Source: Robbsia sp. KACC 23696 (GTDB taxonomy: Bacteria; Pseudomonadota; Gammaproteobacteria; Burkholderiales; Burkholderiaceae). From it: a stretch of DNA of 64,000 nucleotides. The number at the start of each line of letters is the position of its first letter. The stretch's first letter is position 1. Positions 28,056-36,400 of this stretch are shown one piece after another. The stretch lies in the NCBI RefSeq assembly GCF_039852015.1, contig NZ_CP156628.1:806001-870000 (forward strand). The letters run 5' to 3'. Under the pieces are notes generated by a model, which was not told the origin of the DNA, searched no databases, and saw only the letters and a list, made by a program, of their open reading frames with translations. The translations under genes and the position numbers were made by a program.

Positions 28056-28484
28056 GTCCTCTAGAACGTACTGTCCCGCCGTCGGCGCCTTGCCGACAGC
28101 GCACCCGCCTCTCCGACCGTACGTCGCACCCCCGTGCGCGGCGTCCTGTCCCGCCACTCGCGTTTCGCTGCCCAGTCCCGTCTCGCCCCCCATCCATTGC
28201 ATCATCGCAATTAGGGTGAACTTCCCCCGTTATTCCCGCTATTGCCTTACAGGCGCGTCGGTATGATTCGGCAGTGACGGCACAGATGCGTGATCGTTGG
28301 CCGATGTGCTCCTGCGTCGCACGGTGTGCGCGATGGCACCTTGAAGCGACCAGAGGGTGGGCGGCCAATTTGGCAGGAACAAGCGGGTTCGCTGGACCCG
28401 GATAGTCGTACCGGATTAAACAGTCGTTTGCAGGTCAGGCGGGATGGGGCGTGCAGGAATGTCAAGAAAATTGCGCCGCAACCC
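28056..28484 (+). other. Non-coding region upstream of the fliC promoter
   Basis: About 430 bp. A small hairpin GTCGGC/GCCGAC at 28081-28097 follows the regulator gene and may act as a weak terminator. The rest shows no gene. The fliC promoter follows at 28485. Confidence 0.4.
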
Positions 28485-28511
28485 TCAAGCTTTCCAAATG
28501 GGGTCCGATAA
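28485..28511 (+). promoter_or_regulatory. Sigma-28 (FliA) promoter of fliC
   Basis: TCAAGCTT, an 11-base spacer, then TCCGATAA. This matches the sigma-28 consensus TAAAGTTT-N11-GCCGATAA at most positions. It lies 109 bp before the fliC ATG. A class III flagellar promoter is expected here. Confidence 0.88.
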
Positions 28512-28620
28512 CCAATACAACGGCGGCGCTGATCGGCAAAACAACGATTACCGGTACTGCCTACCCGGATGCGGCAAACCCGCCCAACGGTCCAAATTTC
28601 GGAATTATTAGGAGCCTCTC

Positions 28621-30084
28621 ATGCCCCAGATCATCAGCAGCAACTCGGCCTCGATGGTTGCACAAACGAACCTGAACAAGGCTTCGTCGACGTACTCCCA
28701 CGCGATCAACCAATTGTCTTCGGGCAAGAAGGTAGCGACCGCCGCAGACAACTCCGCAGGCCTGGCCATTTCGGGTCGGATGCAGTCGCAGATCAACGGT
28801 AGCACGCAAGCTATCGCCAACTCGAACGACGGTATCGCACTGGCACAAACGGCTGACTCGGCATTGTCGCAGATCACGTCGAACCTGCAACAAGTTCGTA
28901 CGCTGGCTGTGCAGTCCGCCAACTCGACGTACTCGGCTTCGGACCGTGCATCGCTGAACCAGCAAGCACAACAGCTGCTGACGCAGGTCAACACGGTTGC
29001 AACGCAGACGCAGTACAACGGCCAAACGCTACTGGATGGTAGCTTCGGTACCGCCGTGTTCCAAACCGGCGCGAACGCTGGCCAAACGTCGACGGTCAAC
29101 CTGAACCAAGGCGTGAAGACCTCGCAAATCGGTCAAACCGCCGCAGCGACGAACAACATCACGGGTCAAGGCCTGGCAGGCAAGACGCTGACGGTGCAAG
29201 TCGGTCAAGGTCGTACGTACGAAGTGGGTTCGGCAGTGGGCGGCGACCAAGCCGGTCAAGACGCAAACAGCGCATTCGCTGCTGTCACCGCGATCAACGG
29301 CGCGAACATTTCGGGTCTGACCGCAACGGCAACGAACACGCAAATGTTCAAGCTGAACGGCGAAGCCAACGGCGCGCTGAAGGGCAGCGCCGGCGACACG
29401 ATCAACATGACCGTGAACGGCGTGAAGGTGTTCGGCGATTCGGGCTACACGTTCGGTACCGCCAACGACAACCGTCTGTCCTCGGGCGATCTGGTCAGCC
29501 AGATCAACTCGGTGTCGGGCCAAACGGGTGTATCGGCTTCGCTGAACAAGGATGGCACGCTGCAGATGACTGCAACCGACGGCCGTAACATCACCGTCTC
29601 GCAAACCGGCGGCAAGGACGTCATCAACGAGCACAGCGGCAATGGCCGTCACCTCGGTGAAGCGCTGCAAGGCACGGTGTCGCTGTCGGCTTCGAGCGAA
29701 ATCAACCTGGGCGGTACGGGTGCGGCATCGATCGACGGCGGCGCGTCGAAGATCGGTCTGGGCTCGAACACGCTGGCTAAGCTGGACCTGTCGACGGCCG
29801 ACGGCGCTGTGAAGGCACTGCAATCGCTGGACTCGGCACTGTCGACGGTGTCGACGCTGCAAGGTAGCGTGGGCGCAATCCAAAACCGATTCGACTCGAC
29901 GATCTCGAACTTGAACTCGGTGACGCAAAACGTGAAGTCGGCGCAATCGACGATCACCGATGCGGATTACTCCTCGGTGGCCTCCACGCTGTCGACCGCT
30001 GACGTGCTGCAACAAGCAGGCGTGTCGATGGTCAGCAAGGCCAACCAAATCCCGCAGGAAATCCTGAAGCTCGTGACGGGCTAA
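28621..30084 (+). CDS. fliC: Flagellin
   Basis: The 487-residue filament subunit. The conserved N-terminal D0/D1 region spans about 1-150 (INQLSSGKKVATAADNSAGL, TLAVQSANSTYSASDRASLN) and the C-terminal D1/D0 about 395-487 (ADVLQQAGVSMVSKANQIPQ). The middle 250 residues are variable surface domains rich in Thr, Asn and Gly. There is no Cys. AGGAG lies six bases before the ATG and a sigma-28 promoter precedes it. From about codon 130 the gene uses CAA almost exclusively for Gln, unlike its neighbours, which use CAG. A strong palindrome follows the stop. Confidence 0.97.
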   Translation: MPQIISSNSASMVAQTNLNKASSTYSHAINQLSSGKKVATAADNSAGLAISGRMQSQINGSTQAIANSNDGIALAQTADSALSQITSNLQQVRTLAVQSANSTYSASDRASLNQQAQQLLTQVNTVATQTQYNGQTLLDGSFGTAVFQTGANAGQTSTVNLNQGVKTSQIGQTAAATNNITGQGLAGKTLTVQVGQGRTYEVGSAVGGDQAGQDANSAFAAVTAINGANISGLTATATNTQMFKLNGEANGALKGSAGDTINMTVNGVKVFGDSGYTFGTANDNRLSSGDLVSQINSVSGQTGVSASLNKDGTLQMTATDGRNITVSQTGGKDVINEHSGNGRHLGEALQGTVSLSASSEINLGGTGAASIDGGASKIGLGSNTLAKLDLSTADGAVKALQSLDSALSTVSTLQGSVGAIQNRFDSTISNLNSVTQNVKSAQSTITDADYSSVASTLSTADVLQQAGVSMVSKANQIPQEILKLVTG

Positions 30085-30103
30085 TCAGGGTCCAGCGGTA
30101 AGC

Positions 30104-30139
30104 GACGACGCGGCGCCCGATATCGGGCGCCGCGTCGTC
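30104..30139. terminator. 36-bp perfect palindrome after fliC (terminator candidate)
   Basis: Two exact 18-base arms (GACGACGCGGCGCCCGAT and its complement) with no loop, 20 bp after the fliC stop. It gives a very stable GC stem. No T-run follows, so it may act as a transcript-end stabiliser or terminator. Its last base overlaps the start of the fliD promoter-like element. Confidence 0.7.
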
Positions 30140-30165
30140 TAAGGTGGAAACGCAAATGCCGTTTG
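30139..30165 (+). promoter_or_regulatory. Probable sigma-28 promoter of fliD
   Basis: CTAA (30139-30142), 15 bases, then GCCGTTTG (30158-30165). The same spacing is seen at fliC, fliS and flgK. It is the weakest match of the four. It lies about 70 bp before the fliD start. Confidence 0.55.
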
Positions 30166-30233
30166 ACGACAGGAATGGGCCGCAGTGTCGGCGCCCTCTC
30201 TTGTCGCGAAACGGTGAGGCGGCGGATTGAGCA

Positions 30234-32495
30234 ATGGTAACCATTTCCAACGCCAATACCTCGACGATGAGCAGTACGTCGAGTGCGGCGAATTCGGCGA
30301 GAGCTAGCGGCAACACCGGAGGCGCGAACGCCTCCGGGAACGGTGTGTCCGCTTCCAATGCCAACAATGGAAACGGCAACAACACCAACTCGTCCTCCAA
30401 TAACACCAACAACGAAAAACGCGATGCGTCCGCGGTCATCTCGACGCTCGGCGTGGGCACATCGTTGTCTTTGTCGTCGTTGCTGACCGGCCTGATGCAG
30501 GTCGCGAGCATTCCCCTCTCGCAATATCATCGCCAGCAGGATGGTGTGAAGACCGAATTATCGGCCTTCGCACAACTGAAGAATTCGCTGACGACGTTCC
30601 AGTCCTCGCTCGGCAATCTGACGTTGGCGGCTAATTTCAAGACGCTGAATTCGACGTCTTCGGACAAGAACGTTGCCGAAGCCGATGTCTTCACCGGCGC
30701 GCAACCCGGCAACTATAACGTCGATGTCTCCCAGTTGGCACAGGCCCAGACGCTGGTCACCGGCGGCCAGGCCAGCGTCAACTCGGCGATCGGCTCGGGA
30801 ACGCCGACAACGCTGACGTTCAATTTCGGGACGATCGGCGGGACCGACAAAGCCAGCGACGACGCCGACGATAGCGCGGCGCCGACGACCAGCGGCGGTA
30901 CGCCCGATGCATCCGGCCATTACGGCGACGGCACGACCTTCACGCAGTCGACGGGCTCCTCGAAAACGATCACGATCAACGCCGGCAACAATACGCTGGG
31001 CGGGATTCGCGACGCGATCAACAATGCACGGATGGGTGTAACCGCATCGATCGTCAACGACGGCGCGGACAACCCTTACCGGCTCGTGCTGAGCAACGAC
31101 AAGACCGGCGCGGCGCAAGCCATGCAGATCACGTCGAGCGGCGACGACGCCGTCGGCAAGCTGCTGTCGTTCGATCCGACGAAGACCGATGCGCAGGCGA
31201 TGACGCAATCGACGACCGCGCAGGATGCCAAGTTGTCGGTCAATGGCATTTCGCTGACGAGCCCGACCAACAAGGTCAGCGGTGCGTTGAACGGCTTCAC
31301 GATGCGTTTGGCGAATACCGGCAAAACCACCTTGTCGGTCAGCAACGACACCAGCGCGATCGAAACGAATATCGGGAATTTCGTCGACGGCTACAACGCG
31401 CTGATCGGCTCCGTATCGAGTTTGACCAATTACGATTCGACGGATGCGTCGAAGAACGGCCCCTTGCTCGGCGACTCGACCGCGTCGAACATCAAAGGGT
31501 CGCTACAACGGATGGTCTCCAGCTCGCTGGAGGGTGGCAACGGCTACAACACGATGGCCGATGTCGGCATCACGTTCAATGCCGATGGCACGCTTGCGCT
31601 GAATCAGCAGAAGTTGAAAGATGCGCTGAGCAAGAATTTGCCGGCCTTCGCTTCCCTGTTCGCGACCAATGGCACGACCTCGGATAGCGGCGTCAACTTC
31701 CTCGTTGCCGGTACCAAGGCGCAGGCCGGAAAGTATGACGTCATCATCACGCAGCCGGCCACGCAAGGCGAAGCGAAGGGGGAAGCGAAAGCCGATCTCA
31801 ACGCTGCCTCGAAGGCCGCGCTCGATCTGACGGTCACCGTCAACGGCAGCGCGCAGAACGTGACGCTGGCCAAGGGTGTTTACGCGACGCCGAAGGATCT
31901 GGCCAGCGCGTTACAGAAAGCGATCAACGAAAATTCGGCCTTTACCGCCAGCGGCGCCAGCGTCAATGTCAATGCGGACGACGACGGCAAGCTGACGGTG
32001 ACCTCGACGAATTATGGCAAAAGTTCCAATGTCGCGATCAGCGGCAATGGCACGGTGGCCTTGTTTGGCAAGGAAGCCGTCAAGGGCACGCCCGGCAAGG
32101 ATGTCGCCGGGACCGTCGGCGGCTTCAAGGCCACCGGCAGCGGTCAGACGCTGACCGGTCAGGCCGGTACGCCGATCGACGGCGTCGCGCTGCAGGTGCA
32201 AGGCTCGGGGCATGGCGCACGGGGTTCCGTGTCGTATTCGGTAGGCTTCGCCGCGCGCTTGAATAGCTTTGTCGACGACGTGACGAGCATGACCGGATCG
32301 TTGTCGACGGCGACGAAGGCACTCGACAGTCGCGTGTCCGGAATCGACAAGCAGATCACGAAGTTTCAGTCGCACCTGGACGATGTCCAATCGAACTACC
32401 AGCAACAGTTTTCGAAGCTGAATCAGTTGTCGGTAAAGATGAAAACCGCGTCGGACATGCTGAACGCCCAGTTCAACTGGACCAGCAGTCACTAA
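30234..32495 (+). CDS. fliD: Flagellar filament cap protein FliD (hook-associated protein 2), extended
   Basis: A 753-residue cap protein that helps flagellin fold at the filament tip. The usual FliD start (ISTLGVGTSLSLSSLLTGLM) appears only at about residue 69. It is preceded by 65 residues that are mostly Asn, Ser, Gly and Ala. A hook-IN-like insert (about 490-640, KYDVIITQPATQGEAKG onwards) also adds length. The C-terminal coiled-coil D0/D1 ends QFNWTSSH. Typical FliD proteins have 450-500 residues. The start ATG 30234 is supported by in-frame coding from there; an internal start nearer residue 60 is possible but no ATG is placed for it. Confidence 0.93.
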   Translation: MVTISNANTSTMSSTSSAANSARASGNTGGANASGNGVSASNANNGNGNNTNSSSNNTNNEKRDASAVISTLGVGTSLSLSSLLTGLMQVASIPLSQYHRQQDGVKTELSAFAQLKNSLTTFQSSLGNLTLAANFKTLNSTSSDKNVAEADVFTGAQPGNYNVDVSQLAQAQTLVTGGQASVNSAIGSGTPTTLTFNFGTIGGTDKASDDADDSAAPTTSGGTPDASGHYGDGTTFTQSTGSSKTITINAGNNTLGGIRDAINNARMGVTASIVNDGADNPYRLVLSNDKTGAAQAMQITSSGDDAVGKLLSFDPTKTDAQAMTQSTTAQDAKLSVNGISLTSPTNKVSGALNGFTMRLANTGKTTLSVSNDTSAIETNIGNFVDGYNALIGSVSSLTNYDSTDASKNGPLLGDSTASNIKGSLQRMVSSSLEGGNGYNTMADVGITFNADGTLALNQQKLKDALSKNLPAFASLFATNGTTSDSGVNFLVAGTKAQAGKYDVIITQPATQGEAKGEAKADLNAASKAALDLTVTVNGSAQNVTLAKGVYATPKDLASALQKAINENSAFTASGASVNVNADDDGKLTVTSTNYGKSSNVAISGNGTVALFGKEAVKGTPGKDVAGTVGGFKATGSGQTLTGQAGTPIDGVALQVQGSGHGARGSVSYSVGFAARLNSFVDDVTSMTGSLSTATKALDSRVSGIDKQITKFQSHLDDVQSNYQQQFSKLNQLSVKMKTASDMLNAQFNWTSSH

Positions 32496-32629
32496 GCGCG
32501 GCGGCAACGCGGCGCCAGTGGCGAGGCAGTAAATGTAGTCGGCAGGAAAGCGGTAAAGGCAGGACCCATCGGAATCCGGGCCGGGTACAGAAAATGTGCC
32601 TGAAACTGAAACCGGCTGCAAAACAGGGG

Positions 32630-32656
32630 TAAAGTCGCGGCGCTGTTGGCCGTTTA
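32630..32656 (+). promoter_or_regulatory. Sigma-28 promoter of fliST
   Basis: TAAAGTCG, 11-base spacer, GCCGTTTA. The -35 half is near consensus. It lies about 125 bp before the fliS ATG, in the fliD-fliS gap of 285 bp. Confidence 0.78.
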
Positions 32657-32780
32657 CCTAAATGTAGGCGGCAACGAAGGAAACAAAGCGAAACGGCGTG
32701 CATTTAGCGCGCATCCTCGCCGAAATCCCGAGCCGCAGAGCCAGTTTCAGACAGTCAGGTTTCTGAAGGAGAGACGCAAC

Positions 32781-33227
32781 ATGTTTTCCACGAGCCAGTT
32801 CGGTGCCAATGCTTATGCCCGCGTGGGTGCGCAGACCGGGATCTTCGGTGCCAGCCCGCAGCGTTTGGCGGTGATGATGTTCGAAGCCAGCCGTGCAGCC
32901 ATCGTCCAGGCCCGCCTGCATATTCGCGCGGGTCGGATGGCGGAAAAAGGCGAAGCGATCAGCAAGGCCGTCAAGATCATCGGCGGCGGCTTGAAGGACG
33001 GCTTGGACATGGATCGTGGTGGCGCATTGGCGGTTCGGCTCGCGGGGCATTACGACGCGATGCTGTCCCGGCTGACGCAAGCGAATCTCCAGAATAACGA
33101 ATCGTTGCTGCTGGAAGTGGATCAGATGCTGGCGGCGCTTGAAGAGGCTTGGCGCAAGGCACCGATGGACGGGATGCCGGTAGCGCAGATGAACGGACAG
33201 GCGGTCGCAGAGGCCGTAGGAGTGTGA
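32781..33227 (+). CDS. fliS: Flagellar secretion chaperone FliS
   Basis: A 148-residue helical chaperone that binds the flagellin C-terminus in the cytoplasm and prevents early polymerisation. Recognised by ASPQRLAVMMFEASRAAIVQ, the AEKGEAISKAVKIIGGG block and its place after fliD. AAGGAGAG precedes ATG 32781; the frame upstream to 32646 is not family-like. One base separates its stop from fliT. Confidence 0.95.
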   Translation: MFSTSQFGANAYARVGAQTGIFGASPQRLAVMMFEASRAAIVQARLHIRAGRMAEKGEAISKAVKIIGGGLKDGLDMDRGGALAVRLAGHYDAMLSRLTQANLQNNESLLLEVDQMLAALEEAWRKAPMDGMPVAQMNGQAVAEAVGV

Positions 33228-33228
33228 G

Positions 33229-33564
33229 ATGCGTGGTTTCGACCAGTTGATCGAGCATTACGAGGAAATCGCCCGCGTCACGCGCGAAATGCGCGACGCG
33301 GCGTCCTCGGAAAATTGGGATGACCTGCTGACGATGCAGGAAGAATACTCGCGGCTGGTCGATTTGTTGGAATCGAGCGATGCGCAGGCCCCGCTGGATG
33401 CCCAGCAGCGCGCGCGCAAGTTCGATCTGATTCGACGTATCCTTGATGACGATGCGCGCATCCGCGCCCGTCTCGAACCGCGGCTCGCGCGCCTGTCGGC
33501 GTTGCTGGCCAGTGGCCGCCAGGCCCGTGCGCTGCAAGGCGCCTACGGCCGCATGGCGGAATGA
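33229..33564 (+). CDS. fliT: Flagellar chaperone FliT
   Basis: A 111-residue, highly charged, helical protein beginning MRGFDQLIEHYEEIARVTRE. FliT chaperones the cap protein FliD, and in enteric bacteria it also restrains FlhDC. The sequence is weakly conserved in general, so the call leans on size, helical character and the fliD-fliS-fliT order. It starts one base after the fliS stop, so it is translationally coupled. Confidence 0.85.
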   Translation: MRGFDQLIEHYEEIARVTREMRDAASSENWDDLLTMQEEYSRLVDLLESSDAQAPLDAQQRARKFDLIRRILDDDARIRARLEPRLARLSALLASGRQARALQGAYGRMAE

Positions 33565-33582
33565 GAGGCGGCGCAGCTGTTT

Positions 33583-33633
33583 GTTTCAACGTTTAGCGGG
33601 ATGCCCCCGGACCTCCGGTCTCCCGTTTGAAAC
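33583..33633 (+). other. Nested intercistronic hairpin between fliT and the second fliK-like gene
   Basis: Three nested arms: GTTTCAA (33583-33589) with TTGAAAC (33627-33633), CGGGA (33597-33601) with TCCCG (33621-33625), and CCGGA (33607-33611) with TCCGG (33614-33618). It could attenuate transcription or hide the next start. A possible TTG start (33627) lies inside the stem. Confidence 0.5.
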
Positions 33634-33641
33634 GCGCCACG

Positions 33642-35060
33642 ATGGCGCCGGTGAACCCAATCATGAACGCGCTCGATCGTATCGGACAAAACCCGGTCCC
33701 GCTTCGCGTCGACACGATGGTGACCGGCGCTACCGGCGGAATGGGGGCAAGAGCCTCGGGGCCCGGCACCGGCTCGGTCGCTCAGCAGCAAACCGGCGTG
33801 GCAGCGGGCAGCCCGAATCTGCAAGCCGGCGTGCGCCTGCCGCCTTCCCCCGCTGCGGTGACCTCGACCTATGCCACCGTCAGTAGCGATGCGCGCGTCC
33901 TGGACGCCCTCGCCCGCCTCCCCAGCGAAGAACCGCTGATCCTGTCCGATAAGCCGCTGTGCCCGGTACCGCCCACGAGCAATACCGGACAGGCAGGCGA
34001 CGCCCCTAACGTCGGCAATCATTTCACGTCCTTGCTGGCCAAGGCGCTGGTCCAGTCGCTCGAAAATAGCGGGCTCTTCTACGAATCGCATCTCGCCCAA
34101 TGGGCCAGCGGCCAGCGGCCGTTGGCGTCGCTCGAACGCGAGCCCCAGGCACGGCTCGCACCGATGCCGAACACCGGTGCGCAAGCGCCACAGGAGGCGC
34201 TGCCCGCGCACGACGAGCTGATCGCCAACGCCCTGACGGCATTCCAATCGAATGCCGGTGCGCTGGCAGGCAGCACGCCGGCGCCGGCAGGCGATTGGTT
34301 TTCGCGCGTCGCCGATGTGTTGCAGAACACTTTGAGCGGCAACAGCGCCAATGCGCACGGCAACGGTGCGTCTCAAAATAGTGCCGGCGACGGCCAGCCC
34401 GGTGCAAACGGCGGCAATACGGCGCATACGCAAGGCGGCCTGGCGAACATGGCGTCGCCGCTGCTTGAGGCGCTGTCGCATTTGTCACCGTTTTCCAGCC
34501 ATGCGAACGCATCGAGCGCGGCAGCCGGACAAGCGAATCCGGGCAACGGTGCCGCGACGCATTTCTCGGCTGCGGGGCTCGATCCCAATGCGCTCGATGC
34601 AAACGGCATGCCGAATTCGCTGGCGCATGCTGTGCATCCGGACGCCTTGCCGACCGTTCGGCAGCAAATGGAGTTGTTGCAGAATCCGACACTGCGTTGG
34701 ACCGGCGAGGCTTGGCCGGGCACGCAGATGGCATGGGAAATCGAGCGACGCGAAGAGCAAAACGGGCCGTCCGCGCCCGACGGACCAGCCGAGCCGTCAT
34801 GGCGGATGCATATCACCTTGGATCTGCCGCAACTCGGTCAGGTCGACGCCGAACTGCAATTAGTGGGCGACCGGCTGATCACGCGCCTGAAAGCGGCGCC
34901 CGAATGTGCCGCCGCGCTGCTACACGACAGCGACCACTTCCGCGAACGCATTGCCAACACGGGCCTGGAGCTGAAGGGGTTCGCCGTGCGTGAGCGCAAT
35001 GCGTCGCCCGAGGCCGGCGGCGGCATGAGCGGCGATCACCAGGCGGGAATCGCGTCATGA
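33642..35060 (+). CDS. FliK-like protein with C-terminal Flg_hook domain (second copy)
   Basis: A 472-residue protein. The first 370 residues are low-complexity Ala/Gly/Pro/Asn. The last 100 (WRMHITLDLPQLGQVDAELQ, then HFRERIANTGLELKGFAVRE) match the Flg_hook domain of FliK-type hook-length proteins. A canonical fliK lies at 42666, so this is a paralogue. Its 4-nt overlap with the FlhB C-terminal-like gene suggests the two work together at the export gate. Start uncertain: TTG 33627, ATG 33642 or ATG 33663; no clear ribosome-binding site. Confidence 0.78.
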   Translation: MAPVNPIMNALDRIGQNPVPLRVDTMVTGATGGMGARASGPGTGSVAQQQTGVAAGSPNLQAGVRLPPSPAAVTSTYATVSSDARVLDALARLPSEEPLILSDKPLCPVPPTSNTGQAGDAPNVGNHFTSLLAKALVQSLENSGLFYESHLAQWASGQRPLASLEREPQARLAPMPNTGAQAPQEALPAHDELIANALTAFQSNAGALAGSTPAPAGDWFSRVADVLQNTLSGNSANAHGNGASQNSAGDGQPGANGGNTAHTQGGLANMASPLLEALSHLSPFSSHANASSAAAGQANPGNGAATHFSAAGLDPNALDANGMPNSLAHAVHPDALPTVRQQMELLQNPTLRWTGEAWPGTQMAWEIERREEQNGPSAPDGPAEPSWRMHITLDLPQLGQVDAELQLVGDRLITRLKAAPECAAALLHDSDHFRERIANTGLELKGFAVRERNASPEAGGGMSGDHQAGIAS

Positions 35061-35602
35061 ACGATCCGCACAATCCCTGGACGGCCGATGGCAGTGCCGA
35101 GCCGCAGCCGGTCAAACGGCCGTCGGAAGCCATCGATACCGATTATCAAGTCCGCAGCGAGACGACCCGTCCGGGTCGCCCTGCGCCGAGCCAGTCGGTA
35201 GCGAGCCCGAGCGAATACGGCCCCAGCGGCCTGCCGCCCGGTGCGGGCGGACCCACCTATGTCGCCGCCGAGGACGGGCCGGACCCGCGCCGAAGCGCCG
35301 TCGCGCTGTCGTACGACCGCGGCGGCAATGGCGCGCCACGCGTCGTTGCCAAGGGCTATGGCCTGATCGCCGATACGATCATTGCCCGCGCGCGTGCCGA
35401 AGGGCTCTACGTCCATCAAGCACCGGAAATGGTGTCGATGCTGATGAACGTGGCCCTGGATCGGGAAATCCCGCCCGCGCTCTATCAGGCGATCGCCGAG
35501 CTGCTGTCCTGGCTCTATCGCCTGGAAGCCGCTACCGGCGCGGCGGATAAAAAGTCGCTGCCGGCGCATCTCGGAAAGCGATTCGCCCCGGAAGGTCATT
35601 GA
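35057..35602 (+). CDS. FlhB C-terminal-like export switch protein (FlhX-like)
   Basis: A 181-residue protein. The first 75 residues are polar and disordered. Residues about 77-165 match the cytoplasmic C-terminal domain of FlhB/YscU: RRSAVALSYDRGG, then VVAKGYGLIADTIIARARAE, then MVSMLMNVALDREIPPALYQ. The NPTH autocleavage motif that should precede AVAL is absent, so it resembles the already cleaved fragment. Helicobacter FlhX and similar proteins can replace the FlhB C-fragment in substrate switching. ATG overlaps the FliK-like stop by 4 nt (ATGA). Confidence 0.82.
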   Translation: MNDPHNPWTADGSAEPQPVKRPSEAIDTDYQVRSETTRPGRPAPSQSVASPSEYGPSGLPPGAGGPTYVAAEDGPDPRRSAVALSYDRGGNGAPRVVAKGYGLIADTIIARARAEGLYVHQAPEMVSMLMNVALDREIPPALYQAIAELLSWLYRLEAATGAADKKSLPAHLGKRFAPEGH

Positions 35603-35730
35603 AGGCAGTGCGGGAAAGGGCCTCCATCGGTATGTCGCCGCGCCGCATGCCTCAGCGTCAAACGACTGTTGGTTCCATCAACCACTCGGACCACCGCTGC
35701 GGCCTGCCCATTGGATTCGTACGGGCATAT

Positions 35731-35880
35731 TCATAGAAAAGGCGTCCGCAGCACTTCCGCATCGCTGTCGTCCAGCCGTGACCACGCCAGTTTCTCGACA
35801 CGAAAAAGATCGACATCCTTCGCGACGGCGAGCCTATCGACTTCCCACACCGTATCCGGGCTCAGACCCATATTGTGCAT
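35731..35880 (-). CDS. Small hypothetical protein (49 residues)
   Basis: A short frame with start MHNMGLSPDTVWEVDRLAVA and end DAEVLRTPFL. GTAGGAG lies six bases before the ATG, which supports translation. The composition is acidic and soluble. It lies 24 bp after the frameshifted gene at 35905-36170, same strand. I do not recognise the family. The two may be remnants of an old small operon or toxin-antitoxin-like pair; no evidence beyond layout. Confidence 0.4.
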   Translation of the reverse strand: MHNMGLSPDTVWEVDRLAVAKDVDLFRVEKLAWSRLDDSDAEVLRTPFL

Positions 35881-35904
35881 AGCCAACTCCTACGACGGCG
35901 AGGT

Positions 35905-36170
35905 CTACAGCTTCGCCGTTATCCGAGGTGCATCGACCATGGGGTGGAGATCGTGTTGGACGCCGCGCCAGAACAGCGTGGGCTCGAGCCGCGGCGTCGA
36001 TGGCGTCGATGCCGTGGACGGCGTGATTTCGGTAAGGACGCGTGAGGCATCGACTAAACCGCCGCCACGCGTCACCCGCTCGGCGACCGCTAACGGGGTT
36101 GGGCTGTCCGGGCCGAAGTCGTTGAAGAGGTCATCGTAAAAACGTCGACATGGGCACGCTGGGTTTCCAT
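35905..36170 (-). pseudogene. Small gene with apparent -1 frameshift at a T5 run
   Basis: ATG 36170 has AGGAG seven bases upstream and begins METQRAHVDVF, but in that frame runs into nonsense within 25 codons. Slipping back one base at the run of five T (36138-36142 on the opposite strand) gives YDDLFNDFGPDSPTPLAVAE and a frame that stays open to 35905, about 88 residues in all. This could be a deletion, a programmed -1 frameshift or a sequencing error. Product family not recognised. Confidence 0.4.
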
Positions 36171-36358
36171 AGTAAGACTCCTGCAACGGCCGTCGGCAGA
36201 CACCGCCTTCAGCGAGGGGATCCGGCAGGCTCGCAGCAACCTGCACTCGGAACATCACCCTCATCGTACAAAGTCTTCACCCGGTCGGTCTATTGCCCTG
36301 AGCATGCGTAGCGGCTCGGTGGCGGCCATTGCGGCACAGACGTCGGCGGTCTGTCGCC

Positions 36359-36376
36359 CGTCTCAAATTTGAGACG
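36359..36376. promoter_or_regulatory. 18-bp perfect palindrome downstream of fliE
   Basis: CGTCTCAAATTTGAGACG is an exact palindrome without a loop, 24 bp after the fliE stop and AT-centred. The form is that of a dimeric regulator's operator, though a terminator role for fliE cannot be excluded. Confidence 0.45.
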
Positions 36377-36400
36377 TCGCGCAATCCGGACCGGCGCGCT

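Noticed and set aside
29029-30048. 339-codon minus-strand frame inside fliC
   Set aside because: An effect of the uniform codon use of fliC; Arg/His-rich and without a promoter.
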